Shown: positions 1-7,292, counted from the stretch's first letter. The stretch is DNA of 9,791 bases from Shimia_B sp038527375 (GCA_038527375.1 JBCBFU010000075.1:1-9791), one strand, 5' to 3'. Numbers and translations: made by a program. Notes: generated from the sequence alone by a model not told the origin.

Positions 1-359
1 CGCCCGTTCATGTCGCAGCTCCAGCCGCCGCCCCGGCCCCCGCACCCGCAGCCGCCGCTGCACAAACAGCTTCCCCGGGGGCGGCCCCAGCGGCTGCACC
101 CGCCGCAGACGACCCCGCAAATCACCCCGGCGCTGTCACATCGCCCATGGTCGGCACGGTCTACATGCAGGCCGAACCGGGCGCCGCCGCCTTTGTGGCC
201 ACCGGCACGCAGGTCAAGGAAGGCGACACCATCCTGATCATCGAGGCCATGAAGACCATGAACTCGATCCCCGCGCCCGCCTCCGGCACCGTCAAGCGCA
301 TCCTCGTGGAAGACGGCGCGCCGGTGGAATTCGGCCAACCGCTGATGATCATCGAATAA
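1..359 (+). CDS. accB: Biotin carboxyl carrier protein of acetyl-CoA carboxylase (3' part, start lies upstream)
   Basis: This is the biotin carrier subunit of acetyl-CoA carboxylase, which shuttles the carboxyl group from biotin carboxylase to the carboxyltransferase in the first step of fatty acid synthesis. The frame is open from base 3 with no start in the window. The visible part begins with a long Ala/Pro-rich linker (bases 3 to about 140), typical of the flexible hinge of AccB. The biotinyl domain follows, starting TSPMVGTVY. The biotinylation motif is EAMKTMN, and the modified lysine codon is at 252-254. Thr replaces the Leu seen at this place in E. coli and should not matter. The protein ends GQPLMIIE, the usual C-terminus. 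The stop TAA (357-359) shares its last base with the accC ATG, so the two genes are translationally coupled. Confidence 0.95.
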   Translation, partial: PVHVAAPAAAPAPAPAAAAAQTASPGAAPAAAPAADDPANHPGAVTSPMVGTVYMQAEPGAAAFVATGTQVKEGDTILIIEAMKTMNSIPAPASGTVKRILVEDGAPVEFGQPLMIIE

Positions 360-1711
360 TGTTCAACAAGATCCTCATCGCCAACCGCGGCGAGATCGCC
401 CTGCGTGTCATCCGCGCCGCCCGCGAAATGGGCATCGGAAGCGTCGCCATCCACTCCACCGCCGACGCGGACGCCATGCATGTGCGCATGGCGGATGAGG
501 CGATCTGCATCGGCCCCGCACCCTCGCCCAAATCCTACCTGAACATCCCCGCCATCATCTCGGCTGCCGAGATCACGGGCGCGGACGCGATCCACCCGGG
601 CTATGGTTTCCTGAGCGAAAACGCGGGCTTCGTGCAGGCACTCGAAGATCACGACATCACGTTCATCGGCCCCACCGCCGAACACATCCGCATTATGGGT
701 GACAAGATCACAGCCAAGGACACGATGAAGGCGCTTGGCGTTCCGTGTGTCCCCGGCTCCGACGGCGGCGTGCCCGACCTCGAGACAGCCCAGAAACTGG
801 GCGAAGAGATGGGCTATCCCGTCATCATCAAGGCCACCGCTGGCGGCGGCGGGCGGGGCATGAAGGTCGCCAATTCCGCGGATGAAATGGAACACGCCTT
901 CCGCACCGCGCGCGCCGAAGGCAAGGCCGCGTTTGGCAACGACGAAGTCTATATCGAGAAATACCTGACGACGCCGCGCCACATCGAAATTCAGGTCTTC
1001 GGCGACGGCAAAGGGAACGCCGTCCACCTGGGCGAGCGCGACTGCTCGCTCCAGCGCCGCCACCAAAAGGTGTTCGAGGAGGCTCCAGGCCCCTGCATCA
1101 CGCCCGAAGAACGCGCCCGTATCGGCAAGACCTGCGCAGAGGCCGTGGCCAAGATCAACTATATCGGCGCAGGCACGATCGAGTTCCTTTACGAGAAGGG
1201 CGAGTTCTATTTCATCGAAATGAACACCCGCCTGCAGGTCGAACACCCGGTGACCGAGGCCATCTTTGGCGTCGACCTCGTGCGCGAACAGATCCGCGTT
1301 GCCGAAGGTCACGACTTGTCCTTCAACCAAGACGATCTGACCATCAACGGCCACGCGATCGAGGTGCGGATCAACGCCGAAACCTTCCCCGGTTTCGCAC
1401 CCCGCCCCGGCAAGATCACCGCTTATCACGCCCCCGGTGGCCTTGGCGTGCGCATGGATAGCGCGCTCTACGACGGTTACGCGATCCCGCCGCATTACGA
1501 CTCGCTCATCGGAAAGCTCATCGTGCATGGCCGCGACCGGCCCGAGGCGCTCGCGCGCCTGAACCGCGCCTTGGGCGAGTTGATCGTCGACGGTGTGGAG
1601 ACCACGGTCCCCCTCTTCCATGCCCTTCTGGCCGAAGAGGACGTGCATTCTGGCGACTACACGATCCACTGGCTCGAAAAATGGCTCGAACGGACCCACG
1701 GCGCGGTCTGA
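359..1711 (+). CDS. accC: Biotin carboxylase subunit of acetyl-CoA carboxylase
   Basis: AccC uses ATP and bicarbonate to carboxylate the biotin on AccB. The 450-residue product has the family's usual length (E. coli 449). It shows the N-terminal biotin-carboxylase fold (FNKILIANRGEIALR), the HPGYGFLSEN motif near 79-88, and the ATP-grasp domain with the glycine-rich loop GGGGRGMK at 162-169. Residues matching known E. coli active-site positions are present: K116, K159, H208, K237, E275, E287, N289, R291 (in MNTRLQVEHPVTE), E295 and R337. No key residue is missing. The ATG overlaps the accB stop by one base (TAATG), which fixes the start. Nothing follows on the same strand before a convergent gene, so this is probably the last gene of an accBC operon. 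Confidence 0.98.
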   Translation: MFNKILIANRGEIALRVIRAAREMGIGSVAIHSTADADAMHVRMADEAICIGPAPSPKSYLNIPAIISAAEITGADAIHPGYGFLSENAGFVQALEDHDITFIGPTAEHIRIMGDKITAKDTMKALGVPCVPGSDGGVPDLETAQKLGEEMGYPVIIKATAGGGGRGMKVANSADEMEHAFRTARAEGKAAFGNDEVYIEKYLTTPRHIEIQVFGDGKGNAVHLGERDCSLQRRHQKVFEEAPGPCITPEERARIGKTCAEAVAKINYIGAGTIEFLYEKGEFYFIEMNTRLQVEHPVTEAIFGVDLVREQIRVAEGHDLSFNQDDLTINGHAIEVRINAETFPGFAPRPGKITAYHAPGGLGVRMDSALYDGYAIPPHYDSLIGKLIVHGRDRPEALARLNRALGELIVDGVETTVPLFHALLAEEDVHSGDYTIHWLEKWLERTHGAV

Positions 1712-1729
1712 CGCACCAAGCGGCGCGCG

Positions 1730-1760
1730 CCCCGGACAGGCGGCCCCGGACAGGCGGCCC
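1730..1760. repeat. 14-bp perfect tandem duplication in the accC/DUF523 spacer
   Basis: CCCCGGACAGGCGG occurs twice head to tail (1730-1743 and 1744-1757), followed by CCC, the start of a third unit. A 10-bp palindrome GGCGCGCGCC (1722-1731) abuts it. The repeat lies in the 52-bp gap between the convergent stops of accC and the DUF523 gene, so it is non-coding. There is no T-tract, so a factor-independent terminator is not supported; replication slippage in GC-rich DNA is the simplest origin. Confidence 0.7.
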
Positions 1761-1763
1761 TGC

Positions 1764-2264
1764 TCAGCCCTCGGCCAATGCAGCCTCCAATTGGGCCATC
1801 TCGCCCTGCGCCCAGACCCGCACGCCCGCAGCGCGCAAGGCCGCCGTTACGACCCCCATGCCGGGCCGCGTCGCGCCGCTGAAACTGCCATCGTAGATAA
1901 AACCGGACCCGCAGGACGGGGAGCCATCGGTCAAAACCGCGTGGCGGCACCCCCGCGCGGTCGCCAAGGCAACCGTCTCCTGCGCGGCCCGCAGATACTG
2001 CGCCGTCACATCCGTTCCAGTCGCCTCGACGACGCGGGCCAGGCCGTCCAGCACATCGCGGCCATCCGCCTCCTCACCACGCCCCGCGATCTCCGCTGGG
2101 GGACGCGGCGTGGGGAACCCCACGGCCACCTCCGGACACACCGGCACCAGCCGCCCCTCGGCCCGCCACCGCGCCAACAACGCGGGATCAGCCCCGGTTT
2201 TCGCGGCCCCGTCATAGCGAACGGGCTGCCCGATCAAACAGGCCGAAATCAAGATACGCTCCAT
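1764..2264 (-). CDS. DUF523 family protein, TudS-like (possible 4Fe-4S thiouracil desulfurase relative)
   Basis: A 166-residue protein starting MERILISACLIGQPVRYDG, which is how DUF523 proteins usually begin. Three cysteines sit in the family motifs: C9 (SACLIG), C43 (VPVCPEV) and C118 (DGSPSCGSG). From family knowledge, the characterised member TudS is a 2-thiouracil desulfurase in which three such cysteines hold a [4Fe-4S] cluster whose fourth iron binds the substrate sulfur. All three ligands are kept here, so an iron-sulfur enzyme acting on a thiolated base or a similar compound is a reasonable inference; the real substrate is unknown. The length fits a stand-alone DUF523 protein without the DUF1722 domain of E. 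coli YbgA. The start at 2264 is chosen on homology, but it has no clear ribosome binding site. In-frame ATG 2288 or TTG 2300 lie nearer a GAAGGAGGGG stretch, so the start is uncertain. Confidence 0.88.
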   Translation of the reverse strand: MERILISACLIGQPVRYDGAAKTGADPALLARWRAEGRLVPVCPEVAVGFPTPRPPAEIAGRGEEADGRDVLDGLARVVEATGTDVTAQYLRAAQETVALATARGCRHAVLTDGSPSCGSGFIYDGSFSGATRPGMGVVTAALRAAGVRVWAQGEMAQLEAALAEG

Positions 2265-2301
2265 GCCCAGCAGGCTATCATCGGCCATCCCGCCCCCCAA
2301 G

Positions 2302-2334
2302 CCCCTCCTTCATCTGGCGACAAATACCTCAGAG
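2302..2334 (+). repeat. Dispersed intergenic element, copy 1 (core CTTCATCTGGC...AAATACC)
   Basis: This 33-bp stretch upstream of the DUF523 gene matches the reverse complement of 9628-9660 at 23 of 33 positions. The conserved blocks are CCTTCwTCTGGC and AAATAyC. Read on the minus strand it runs TATTT...CCAGATGAAGGAGG towards the DUF523 start, and its end supplies a Shine-Dalgarno-like purine run. Copy 2 has the same orientation relative to the gene that follows it. The role is unknown (leader, promoter-associated or simple dispersed repeat). Confidence 0.5.
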
Positions 2335-2337
2335 AGC

Positions 2338-2358
2338 GCGAGAGACAGCGTCTCTCGC
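2338..2358. repeat. Perfect 9-bp inverted repeat, 3-nt loop
   Basis: GCGAGAGAC (2338-2346), loop AGC, GTCTCTCGC (2350-2358) form a perfect stem. It lies between the divergent DUF523 and aat genes and directly abuts a second hairpin. No T-run follows on either strand, so it does not look like a classic terminator. A protein-binding site or a structured leader RNA are alternatives. Confidence 0.65.
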
Positions 2359-2376
2359 TGCCGCGTCCACGCGGCA
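2359..2376. repeat. Perfect 7-bp inverted repeat, 4-nt loop, adjacent to the previous hairpin
   Basis: TGCCGCG (2359-2365), loop TCCA, CGCGGCA (2370-2376). It starts at the base after the preceding hairpin ends, so the pair would stack in RNA or single-stranded DNA. It is 45 bp upstream of the aat start and ahead of the candidate -10 element. Confidence 0.6.
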
Positions 2377-2408
2377 ACTGCCCCGTTCCCCCGCGCGACA
2401 CCATCCGC

Positions 2409-2414
2409 TAGACT
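2409..2414 (+). promoter_or_regulatory. Candidate -10 element of aat, implying a leaderless transcript
   Basis: TAGACT lies 7 bases before the aat ATG, and there is no Shine-Dalgarno sequence between them. With a normal distance from -10 to start site, transcription would begin at or next to the ATG. The -35 is weak (GTTCCC at 2385-2390, 18-bp spacer). A similar TAGGTC lies 6 bases before the photolyase-like gene. The call rests on this parallel and on position, not on a strong consensus. Confidence 0.35.
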
Positions 2415-2421
2415 CAGCCTC

Positions 2422-3069
2422 ATGCGCGACGACATCCCCCTTACCCCTGAACTGCTGCTCAGGGCCTATATGGCCGGGATCTTCCCCATGGCCGAGGCCC
2501 GCGGCAGCACGGATGTCTTCTGGGTCGATCCCGATTACCGGGGCGTGATTCCGCTAGATGGGCTGCACATCTCGCGCAGCTTGCGTCGGGCCATCCGCCG
2601 CCAAGACTATGACATTCGCCTGAACACGGATTTCAGCGGGGTGGTCGAGGGCTGCGCGGATCGCGGGGAAACCTGGATCAACGAGACGCTGCACTGGCTC
2701 TACAACGCGCTCTTTGATGCAGGCTTCGCCCACTCGATCGAGGTCTGGCAGGAGGGCAAGCTGACCGGCGGCATCTTCGGTCTGGCCATCGGCGGGGCGT
2801 TCTTCGGCGAAAGCATGTTTTCGCGCCGCCCCAACGCCTCCAAGATCGCGATGGTCTATCTGGTGGACCGGCTGCGCCGTGGGGGGTTCCACCTCTTTGA
2901 CACGCAGTTCATCACGCCGCATCTCGCGTCACTGGGCGGGGTGGAGCTTCCGCGCGCGACCTACCGCGCCCAATTGGCCGAGGCGCTGGACCGCGCGGCC
3001 TCCTTCACATCACCTGCCTTGCCGGGCGCCGTTCAGGACGTCTTGCAGCGTAGCACCCAAACGTCATAG
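2422..3069 (+). CDS. aat: Leucyl/phenylalanyl-tRNA-protein transferase
   Basis: Aat transfers Leu or Phe from aminoacyl-tRNA to proteins with N-terminal Arg or Lys, marking them for degradation by the N-degron route. The 215-residue product carries the family motifs in order: LLLRAYMAGIFPMAE (11-25), WVDPDYRGVIPLDGLHISRS (35-53), GCADRGETWIN (78-87), then the GNAT-like core. Residues matching E. coli E156, D186 and Q188 are present: E130 in FFGESMFS, and D160 and Q162 in LFDTQF. The frame is open upstream to 2263, but that extension is low-complexity and unlike the family, so the start at MRDDIPLTPELLL is preferred. No ribosome binding site is visible. The 3' end overlaps the convergent DUF2155 gene by 37 bp. 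clpX and clpP are nearby, but the usual N-degron adaptor clpS and clpA are not in this window. Confidence 0.96.
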   Translation: MRDDIPLTPELLLRAYMAGIFPMAEARGSTDVFWVDPDYRGVIPLDGLHISRSLRRAIRRQDYDIRLNTDFSGVVEGCADRGETWINETLHWLYNALFDAGFAHSIEVWQEGKLTGGIFGLAIGGAFFGESMFSRRPNASKIAMVYLVDRLRRGGFHLFDTQFITPHLASLGGVELPRATYRAQLAEALDRAASFTSPALPGAVQDVLQRSTQTS

Positions 3070-3398
3070 CGCGCGTGATCTAGCGCGCTCAACGCGGGCG
3101 ACGACGCAATCATCCATCCCGAAAACAAGGTCTCGCCGCCGTCGCGTTCGGTGATGTCGAGACGCGCAAAGGCATCGCCCGACGGGTTCCCGGACGGATA
3201 GCGGCACTCGCCCATGGCGATGTCGATACCGCCCAGCTGTGCCACCTGCCCGGTAAAGAGATCGACATCCTCGACCTGCCCGGCCGTCTTGTCGAGCAAC
3301 CGCAGCACTGCCCCGGGCGCCCTCGTGGCCTCTTGCGCGGGAACGCTCCCCGCCAGAGCGGCGAAAGCCACCGCCGCCAACGCCAAGCGCCCCATCAT
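3033..3398 (-). CDS. DUF2155 domain-containing exported protein
   Basis: A 121-residue protein of unknown function with a probable Sec signal peptide: short charged start (MMGR), hydrophobic stretch at about 5-18, and a likely cleavage near VPA-Q (19-22). The mature part holds the conserved blocks I associate with DUF2155: APGAVLRLLDKTAG (27-40), GECRYPSGNPSGDAF (63-77) and FSGWMIASSPALSALDHARYDVWVLRC (92-118). Two cysteines in the mature part, C65 and C118, could form a disulfide in the periplasm. Its ATG overlaps the mlaD-like stop as ATGA, so it is the coupled last gene of the run. A second ATG directly follows the first and either could be used. The gene ends inside the 3' end of aat. Its place next to the mlaD-like gene suggests an envelope role, but nothing in the sequence gives an activity. 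Confidence 0.88.
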   Translation of the reverse strand: MMGRLALAAVAFAALAGSVPAQEATRAPGAVLRLLDKTAGQVEDVDLFTGQVAQLGGIDIAMGECRYPSGNPSGDAFARLDITERDGGETLFSGWMIASSPALSALDHARYDVWVLRCKTS

Positions 3399-3847
3399 TG
3401 ACCGTCCCCGCCCACAAAGCGCAGAAGCAGCGTGATCAGCGACACCGCCCCTTGCGTGTCAAAGAAGGTGTCGCCGGGCTCCATCGCGAAGGGGGACGCG
3501 CCGGGTTGGATTTCCACGAAACTGCCGCCCAACAGGCCCTCGGACGAGATCAGGATCGAACTGTCATCGGGCACGCTGATCGCCTCGGCGATGGCCACGG
3601 TTGCGTCCGCGCGGAACGTCTCGGGGTTCAAATCCAAGGCCGTCACGGACCCGATCTTGACGCCCGCCAGCCGGACATCCGTGCCAACCGACACGCCCTC
3701 GACCGACCGGAACGACGCGGTCAGTTCATAGGTGCCTGCGCGCGGGCCCGATCCCGATACGCCCATCGCGTAGATCAAAAAGCCAACGGCCAAGGCCACA
3801 ACGGCGGCCCCGGTCAAAATCTCAACGGTATGTTCGCGTAGCGTCAT
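3395..3847 (-). CDS. mlaD: MlaD-like MCE-domain protein (outer membrane lipid asymmetry / lipid transport)
   Basis: A single-MCE protein of 150 residues. MlaD family members form periplasmic hexamers anchored to the MlaFE ABC transporter and shuttle phospholipids between the membranes. Seen here: an N-terminal membrane anchor (about 9-28, ILTGAAVVALAVGFLIYAMG), an MCE domain at about 40-116 with VSVGTDVRLAGVKIGSV (52-68) and SSEGLLGGSFVEIQPG (101-116), and a hydrophobic C-terminal segment (AVSLITLLLRFV, 134-145) of the kind that lines the pore in MlaD. The start at MTLREHTVEI is preceded by an AGGTGG motif with a 9-base spacer; the longer open frame upstream runs out of phase through the NDUFA12 gene and is rejected. 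Other Mla components (mlaE, mlaF, mlaB, mlaC) are not next to it. Instead it sits between NDUFA12 and DUF2155. Confidence 0.9.
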   Translation of the reverse strand: MTLREHTVEILTGAAVVALAVGFLIYAMGVSGSGPRAGTYELTASFRSVEGVSVGTDVRLAGVKIGSVTALDLNPETFRADATVAIAEAISVPDDSSILISSEGLLGGSFVEIQPGASPFAMEPGDTFFDTQGAVSLITLLLRFVGGDGQ

Positions 3848-3879
3848 CGCGCGGTGCCACCTGGTGCTCTGCGCGGCCC

Positions 3880-4263
3880 TTATTCGGGGCTCCACGCCTC
3901 GTAATCGCGGCGATCCTCGGGCGTTTCGCGCCGGATCGACCCTGCGGGCGCATAGGCCTGCGCGGTGCCGGTCAGGTTGGGAAGATGCTCCTTCTCCCAC
4001 GGCTTGTGGACCAGCGGGCGGTCGGTGGGCGGCTCGTCCCATGTCCGGTGCAGCCAACCGTGCCATTCGGGCTCGACCCGGCTTGCCTCGGCCAGACCGT
4101 TGAACATCACCCAGCGTTTGCTGTCATCGGCGTTGCGGTAATAGGTGTTCCCGACGGAATCCTCGCCCACCTTCACGCCCTTGCGCCACGTGAACAAAGC
4201 GGTGTTCAGCGTCGATCCTTCCCACCAGACGGCGGCGCGTTTCAACGTGGACAGAATACCCAT
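3880..4263 (-). CDS. NDUFA12-type accessory subunit of NADH:ubiquinone oxidoreductase (complex I)
   Basis: A 127-residue homologue of the mitochondrial complex I subunit B17.2/NDUFA12. Alphaproteobacterial complex I, as studied in Paracoccus denitrificans, contains a few such supernumerary subunits shared with mitochondria. The protein has the family blocks VGEDSVGNTYYRN (32-44), KRWVMFNGLAEASRVEPEWHGWLHRTWDEPP (49-79) and a C-terminal part rich in Pro and charged residues, and it has no signal peptide or membrane segment, as expected for a peripheral arm subunit. The start MGILSTLKRA fits the family and has GGAG with a 9-base spacer. A better AGGAGG lies further upstream but too far to be used. 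It is not next to the nuo operon here; it lies 105 bp after the RidA-family gene and 32 bp before the mlaD-like gene. Confidence 0.93.
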   Translation of the reverse strand: MGILSTLKRAAVWWEGSTLNTALFTWRKGVKVGEDSVGNTYYRNADDSKRWVMFNGLAEASRVEPEWHGWLHRTWDEPPTDRPLVHKPWEKEHLPNLTGTAQAYAPAGSIRRETPEDRRDYEAWSPE

Positions 4264-4368
4264 GGCTGCGGTCTCCAAACTGCGTTGCCCTCCTATGCCC
4301 CAGCCCGCAGGCCAGGTCCAGAGCGCGCCGGGTCGCAGGCACGCAATCGCGCACCTCACCGGCCCCAC

Positions 4369-4755
4369 CTATCCGGGCAAACGCGCAGTCACCTCGATCT
4401 CGATCTTCATTTCGGGGTTTTGCAAGCCCGCCTGCAACATCGTGGCCGCCGGACGCGCCGTGGCAAAGACTTTGGACGTCACCGGCCAGCACGCAGGCCA
4501 ATCACCCGGGTCGGGCAAAATGTACGTGACGCGGACCACGTGATCGAGGCTGGTGCCCGCCTTCTCCAGCGCGCGGCCAATGGTGGCCAGCGTATTGCGG
4601 CACTGATCCTCGACCGCCTCGGGCATCTCCATCGTGGCGTAGTCATAGCCCGTGGTCCCGGCCACAAAGACCCAACCATCGGCCACAACCGCCCGGCTAT
4701 ACCCGATGTCCCGCTCGAAAGGGGAGCCGGTCGAAATGCGTTTCACATCCGCCAT
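4369..4755 (-). CDS. RidA family protein (YjgF/YER057c/UK114)
   Basis: A 128-residue protein of the RidA superfamily, small trimers with active sites between subunits. Characterised RidA members hydrolyse reactive enamines and imines such as 2-aminoacrylate; other subfamilies have different or unknown activities. The fold markers are visible: VVADGWVFVAGTTGYD (23-38), DQCRNTLATIGRALEKAGTSLDHVVRVTYIL (50-80), and the C-terminal ARPAATMLQAGLQNPEMKIEIEVTA with R101 at the place of the conserved carboxylate-binding arginine and E119 near the conserved glutamate. The strand after R101 differs from the ARS-type sequence of canonical RidA, so deaminase activity is plausible but not assured. The ATG at 4755 follows GAGGTG with a 6-base spacer; the GTG at 4764 is part of that site and less likely to be the start. 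Only 10 bp separate it from the VOC gene, so the two are co-transcribed. Confidence 0.92.
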   Translation of the reverse strand: MADVKRISTGSPFERDIGYSRAVVADGWVFVAGTTGYDYATMEMPEAVEDQCRNTLATIGRALEKAGTSLDHVVRVTYILPDPGDWPACWPVTSKVFATARPAATMLQAGLQNPEMKIEIEVTARLPG

Positions 4756-4765
4756 GGCGGGCACC

Positions 4766-5131
4766 TCATAGATCCTGATGAAAGGTCAGACGATTGCCGA
4801 ACGGGTCCGTCAGCGTCAGGTCGCGCTCACCCCAATCCTGAGCCTGCGGCGGGCCGGGGTTCAGATGGGGATAGGGGCGCGCCGTGATCTCGGCATAAAA
4901 CGCATCCAGATCCTCGCAGGCGATCCGCACCCGCGTCCCCGGGGTCGTGTCGCCATGGTGCTCGGACAAGTGCAGCACAACACCGTCTCGCTCCAGCCCC
5001 AGATAGAGCGGCATATCCGGGCCAAAGCGATGCTCGAACTGGACCCGAAAGCCCAGCCAATCGACGTAAAACGCACGCGCCTTGGCTTCGTCGAAACTGC
5101 GTAGGATTGGTGTGGCGGGCCCAAGTGTCAT
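4766..5131 (-). CDS. VOC family protein (glyoxalase / bleomycin resistance-like)
   Basis: A 121-residue, single-module protein of the vicinal oxygen chelate superfamily. Visible features are the N-terminal strand and helix ATPILRSFDEAKARAFYVDWLGF (6-28), a central strand DGVVLHLSEHHGD (49-61) like that of bleomycin-binding proteins, and the C-terminal TLTDPFGNRLTF typical of the superfamily. Members include metal enzymes (glyoxalase I, dioxygenases) and metal-free drug-binding proteins. The HLSEHHGD segment resembles the Ble-like group, but no substrate can be assigned. It starts 13 bp after the clpX stop and ends 10 bp before the RidA-family gene, so all three are probably on one transcript. 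An AGGG lies 5 bases before the ATG. Confidence 0.88.
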   Translation of the reverse strand: MTLGPATPILRSFDEAKARAFYVDWLGFRVQFEHRFGPDMPLYLGLERDGVVLHLSEHHGDTTPGTRVRIACEDLDAFYAEITARPYPHLNPGPPQAQDWGERDLTLTDPFGNRLTFHQDL

Positions 5132-5144
5132 GAGGGCCCTGCCC

Positions 5145-6407
<1,263 letters not shown>

Positions 6408-6668
6408 CGTCACGCCTTTCCACGCCAAATACGCGCGTTTTGTGTCCCACACGGGTCGTGTCCCGCGTCCTACCGCCAACGTGTGCGGGACGACCGGTGT
6501 TCCGATCCCCAACACACATGCCCTGTGGCGACAGGATTGCTTCAACCCTAAGGGCTGCGCTTCCCGGCCACAATGGCAAAACAGGGCCGCGTTTGCACCG
6601 CGGCCCAAGTCGTGTCTTCCACCCGGGCGCGGCGCCCTCAGACGCCGCTCAGCCCGGGCTCACGGCCC
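6408..6668. other. clpP/clpX intergenic region (261 bp)
   Basis: No gene is supported here; the open frames across it are antisense extensions of clpX or clpP. It holds the clpP terminator candidate (6578-6606) and, between that and the clpP stop, a 13-bp palindrome GGGCGCGGCGCCC (6625-6637) and a 10-bp palindrome AGCCCGGGCT (6651-6660). Nearer clpX lies a 7-bp inverted repeat, GTCCCGC (6460-6466) and GCGGGAC (6485-6491). A clpX promoter is expected in this region, but I could not find a convincing -35/-10 pair. Confidence 0.6.
6578..6606 (-). terminator. Candidate rho-independent terminator of clpP
   Basis: Read on the minus strand, GGGCCGCG (6606-6599), a 7-nt loop and CGCGGCCC (6591-6584) form a perfect 8-bp GC stem, followed by TGTTTTG, a short T-rich tract. 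It lies 62 bp after the clpP stop and upstream of clpX. The T-tract is interrupted and short, so termination may be partial, which would allow some clpPX read-through. Confidence 0.55.
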
Positions 6669-7292
6669 TCAGTCGTCGCCGATCTGCGCGGCCTTTTCGA
6701 CGATTTCGTCGATATGGCCCCACTCCTTGGCCTCCTCCGGCGTCATCCAGTAATCGCGATCCAGCGCGGCCTGCACCGTCTCATAATCCTGACCGGAGTG
6801 TTTCATGTAGAGCTTGTAAAGCCGCTCGCGCGTGCGCTCGATATGGTTGGCGCGGATCAGGATGTCGGACGCCATGCCCTGCGCGCCGCCCGACGGCTGG
6901 TGCACCATCACCTCGGCATTGGGCAGCGAGAACCGCATGCCTTTTTCACCACCGATCGCGATGACCGACCCCATCGAGGCCGCCATGCCGCAGACCAGTG
7001 TCGACACCGCGGGGCGGATGTACTGCATGGTGTCGTAAATGCTCATCCCCGCATGCACCGCGCCGCCGGGGCTGTTGATATACATGCTGATCTCTTTCTT
7101 GGGGTTCTCGGCCTCAAGATGCAGAAGTTGTGCCACGATCAACTGGCTCATCCCGTCATGGACCGGACCGTTCACGAAAACGATGCGTTCCTTCAGCAGG
7201 CGCGAGAAGATGTCATAGGCGCGTTCGCCCCGGCTGGTCTGTTCGACCACCATGGGCACAAGGTTGTTATAGGTCTCAATCGGATCGTGCAT
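6669..7292 (-). CDS. clpP: ATP-dependent Clp protease proteolytic subunit ClpP
   Basis: ClpP is the tetradecameric serine peptidase that degrades proteins unfolded by ClpX or ClpA. The 207-residue product has the catalytic triad in standard motifs: S106 (GMAASMGS), H131 (VMVHQPSGG) and D180 (LDRDYW). It also has the N-terminal segment that enters the axial channel, the INSPGG stretch (72-77), and the usual length. The start MHDPIETYNNLVPMVVEQT fits the family; a TTG 36 bases upstream is also in frame but adds residues without similarity. The ribosome binding site is weak (an AGG in GCAGGACC). The gene is transcribed away from the ArsR-SRPBCC gene, with 224 bp between them. Confidence 0.98.
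   Translation of the reverse strand: MHDPIETYNNLVPMVVEQTSRGERAYDIFSRLLKERIVFVNGPVHDGMSQLIVAQLLHLEAENPKKEISMYINSPGGAVHAGMSIYDTMQYIRPAVSTLVCGMAASMGSVIAIGGEKGMRFSLPNAEVMVHQPSGGAQGMASDILIRANHIERTRERLYKLYMKHSGQDYETVQAALDRDYWMTPEEAKEWGHIDEIVEKAAQIGDD

Noticed and set aside
147..359. accB starting at the ATG at 147
   Set aside because: That ATG lies inside the conserved start of the biotinyl domain (SPMVGT), and the frame is open with a typical Ala/Pro linker up to the window edge.
161..1699. A 512-codon open frame antisense to accC
   Set aside because: accC is complete with every catalytic motif, and the antisense product has no recognisable domain. Long antisense frames are expected in GC-rich coding DNA.
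2263..2421. A 53-codon N-terminal extension of aat
   Set aside because: The extra residues are low-complexity, cover the two hairpins and the shared element, and lie ahead of the normal Aat N-terminus.
3848..4066. A long N-terminal extension of the mlaD-like gene
   Set aside because: It overlaps the NDUFA12 gene out of frame, is Arg-rich without similarity to the family, and would put residues before the membrane anchor; the internal ATG at 3847 has a ribosome binding site.
6523..6553. A heat-shock type (sigma-32) promoter for clpX around TTGAA...CATGT
   Set aside because: Only the TTGAA part is convincing; the downstream half matches CCCCAT at three of six bases, so it is not above chance.
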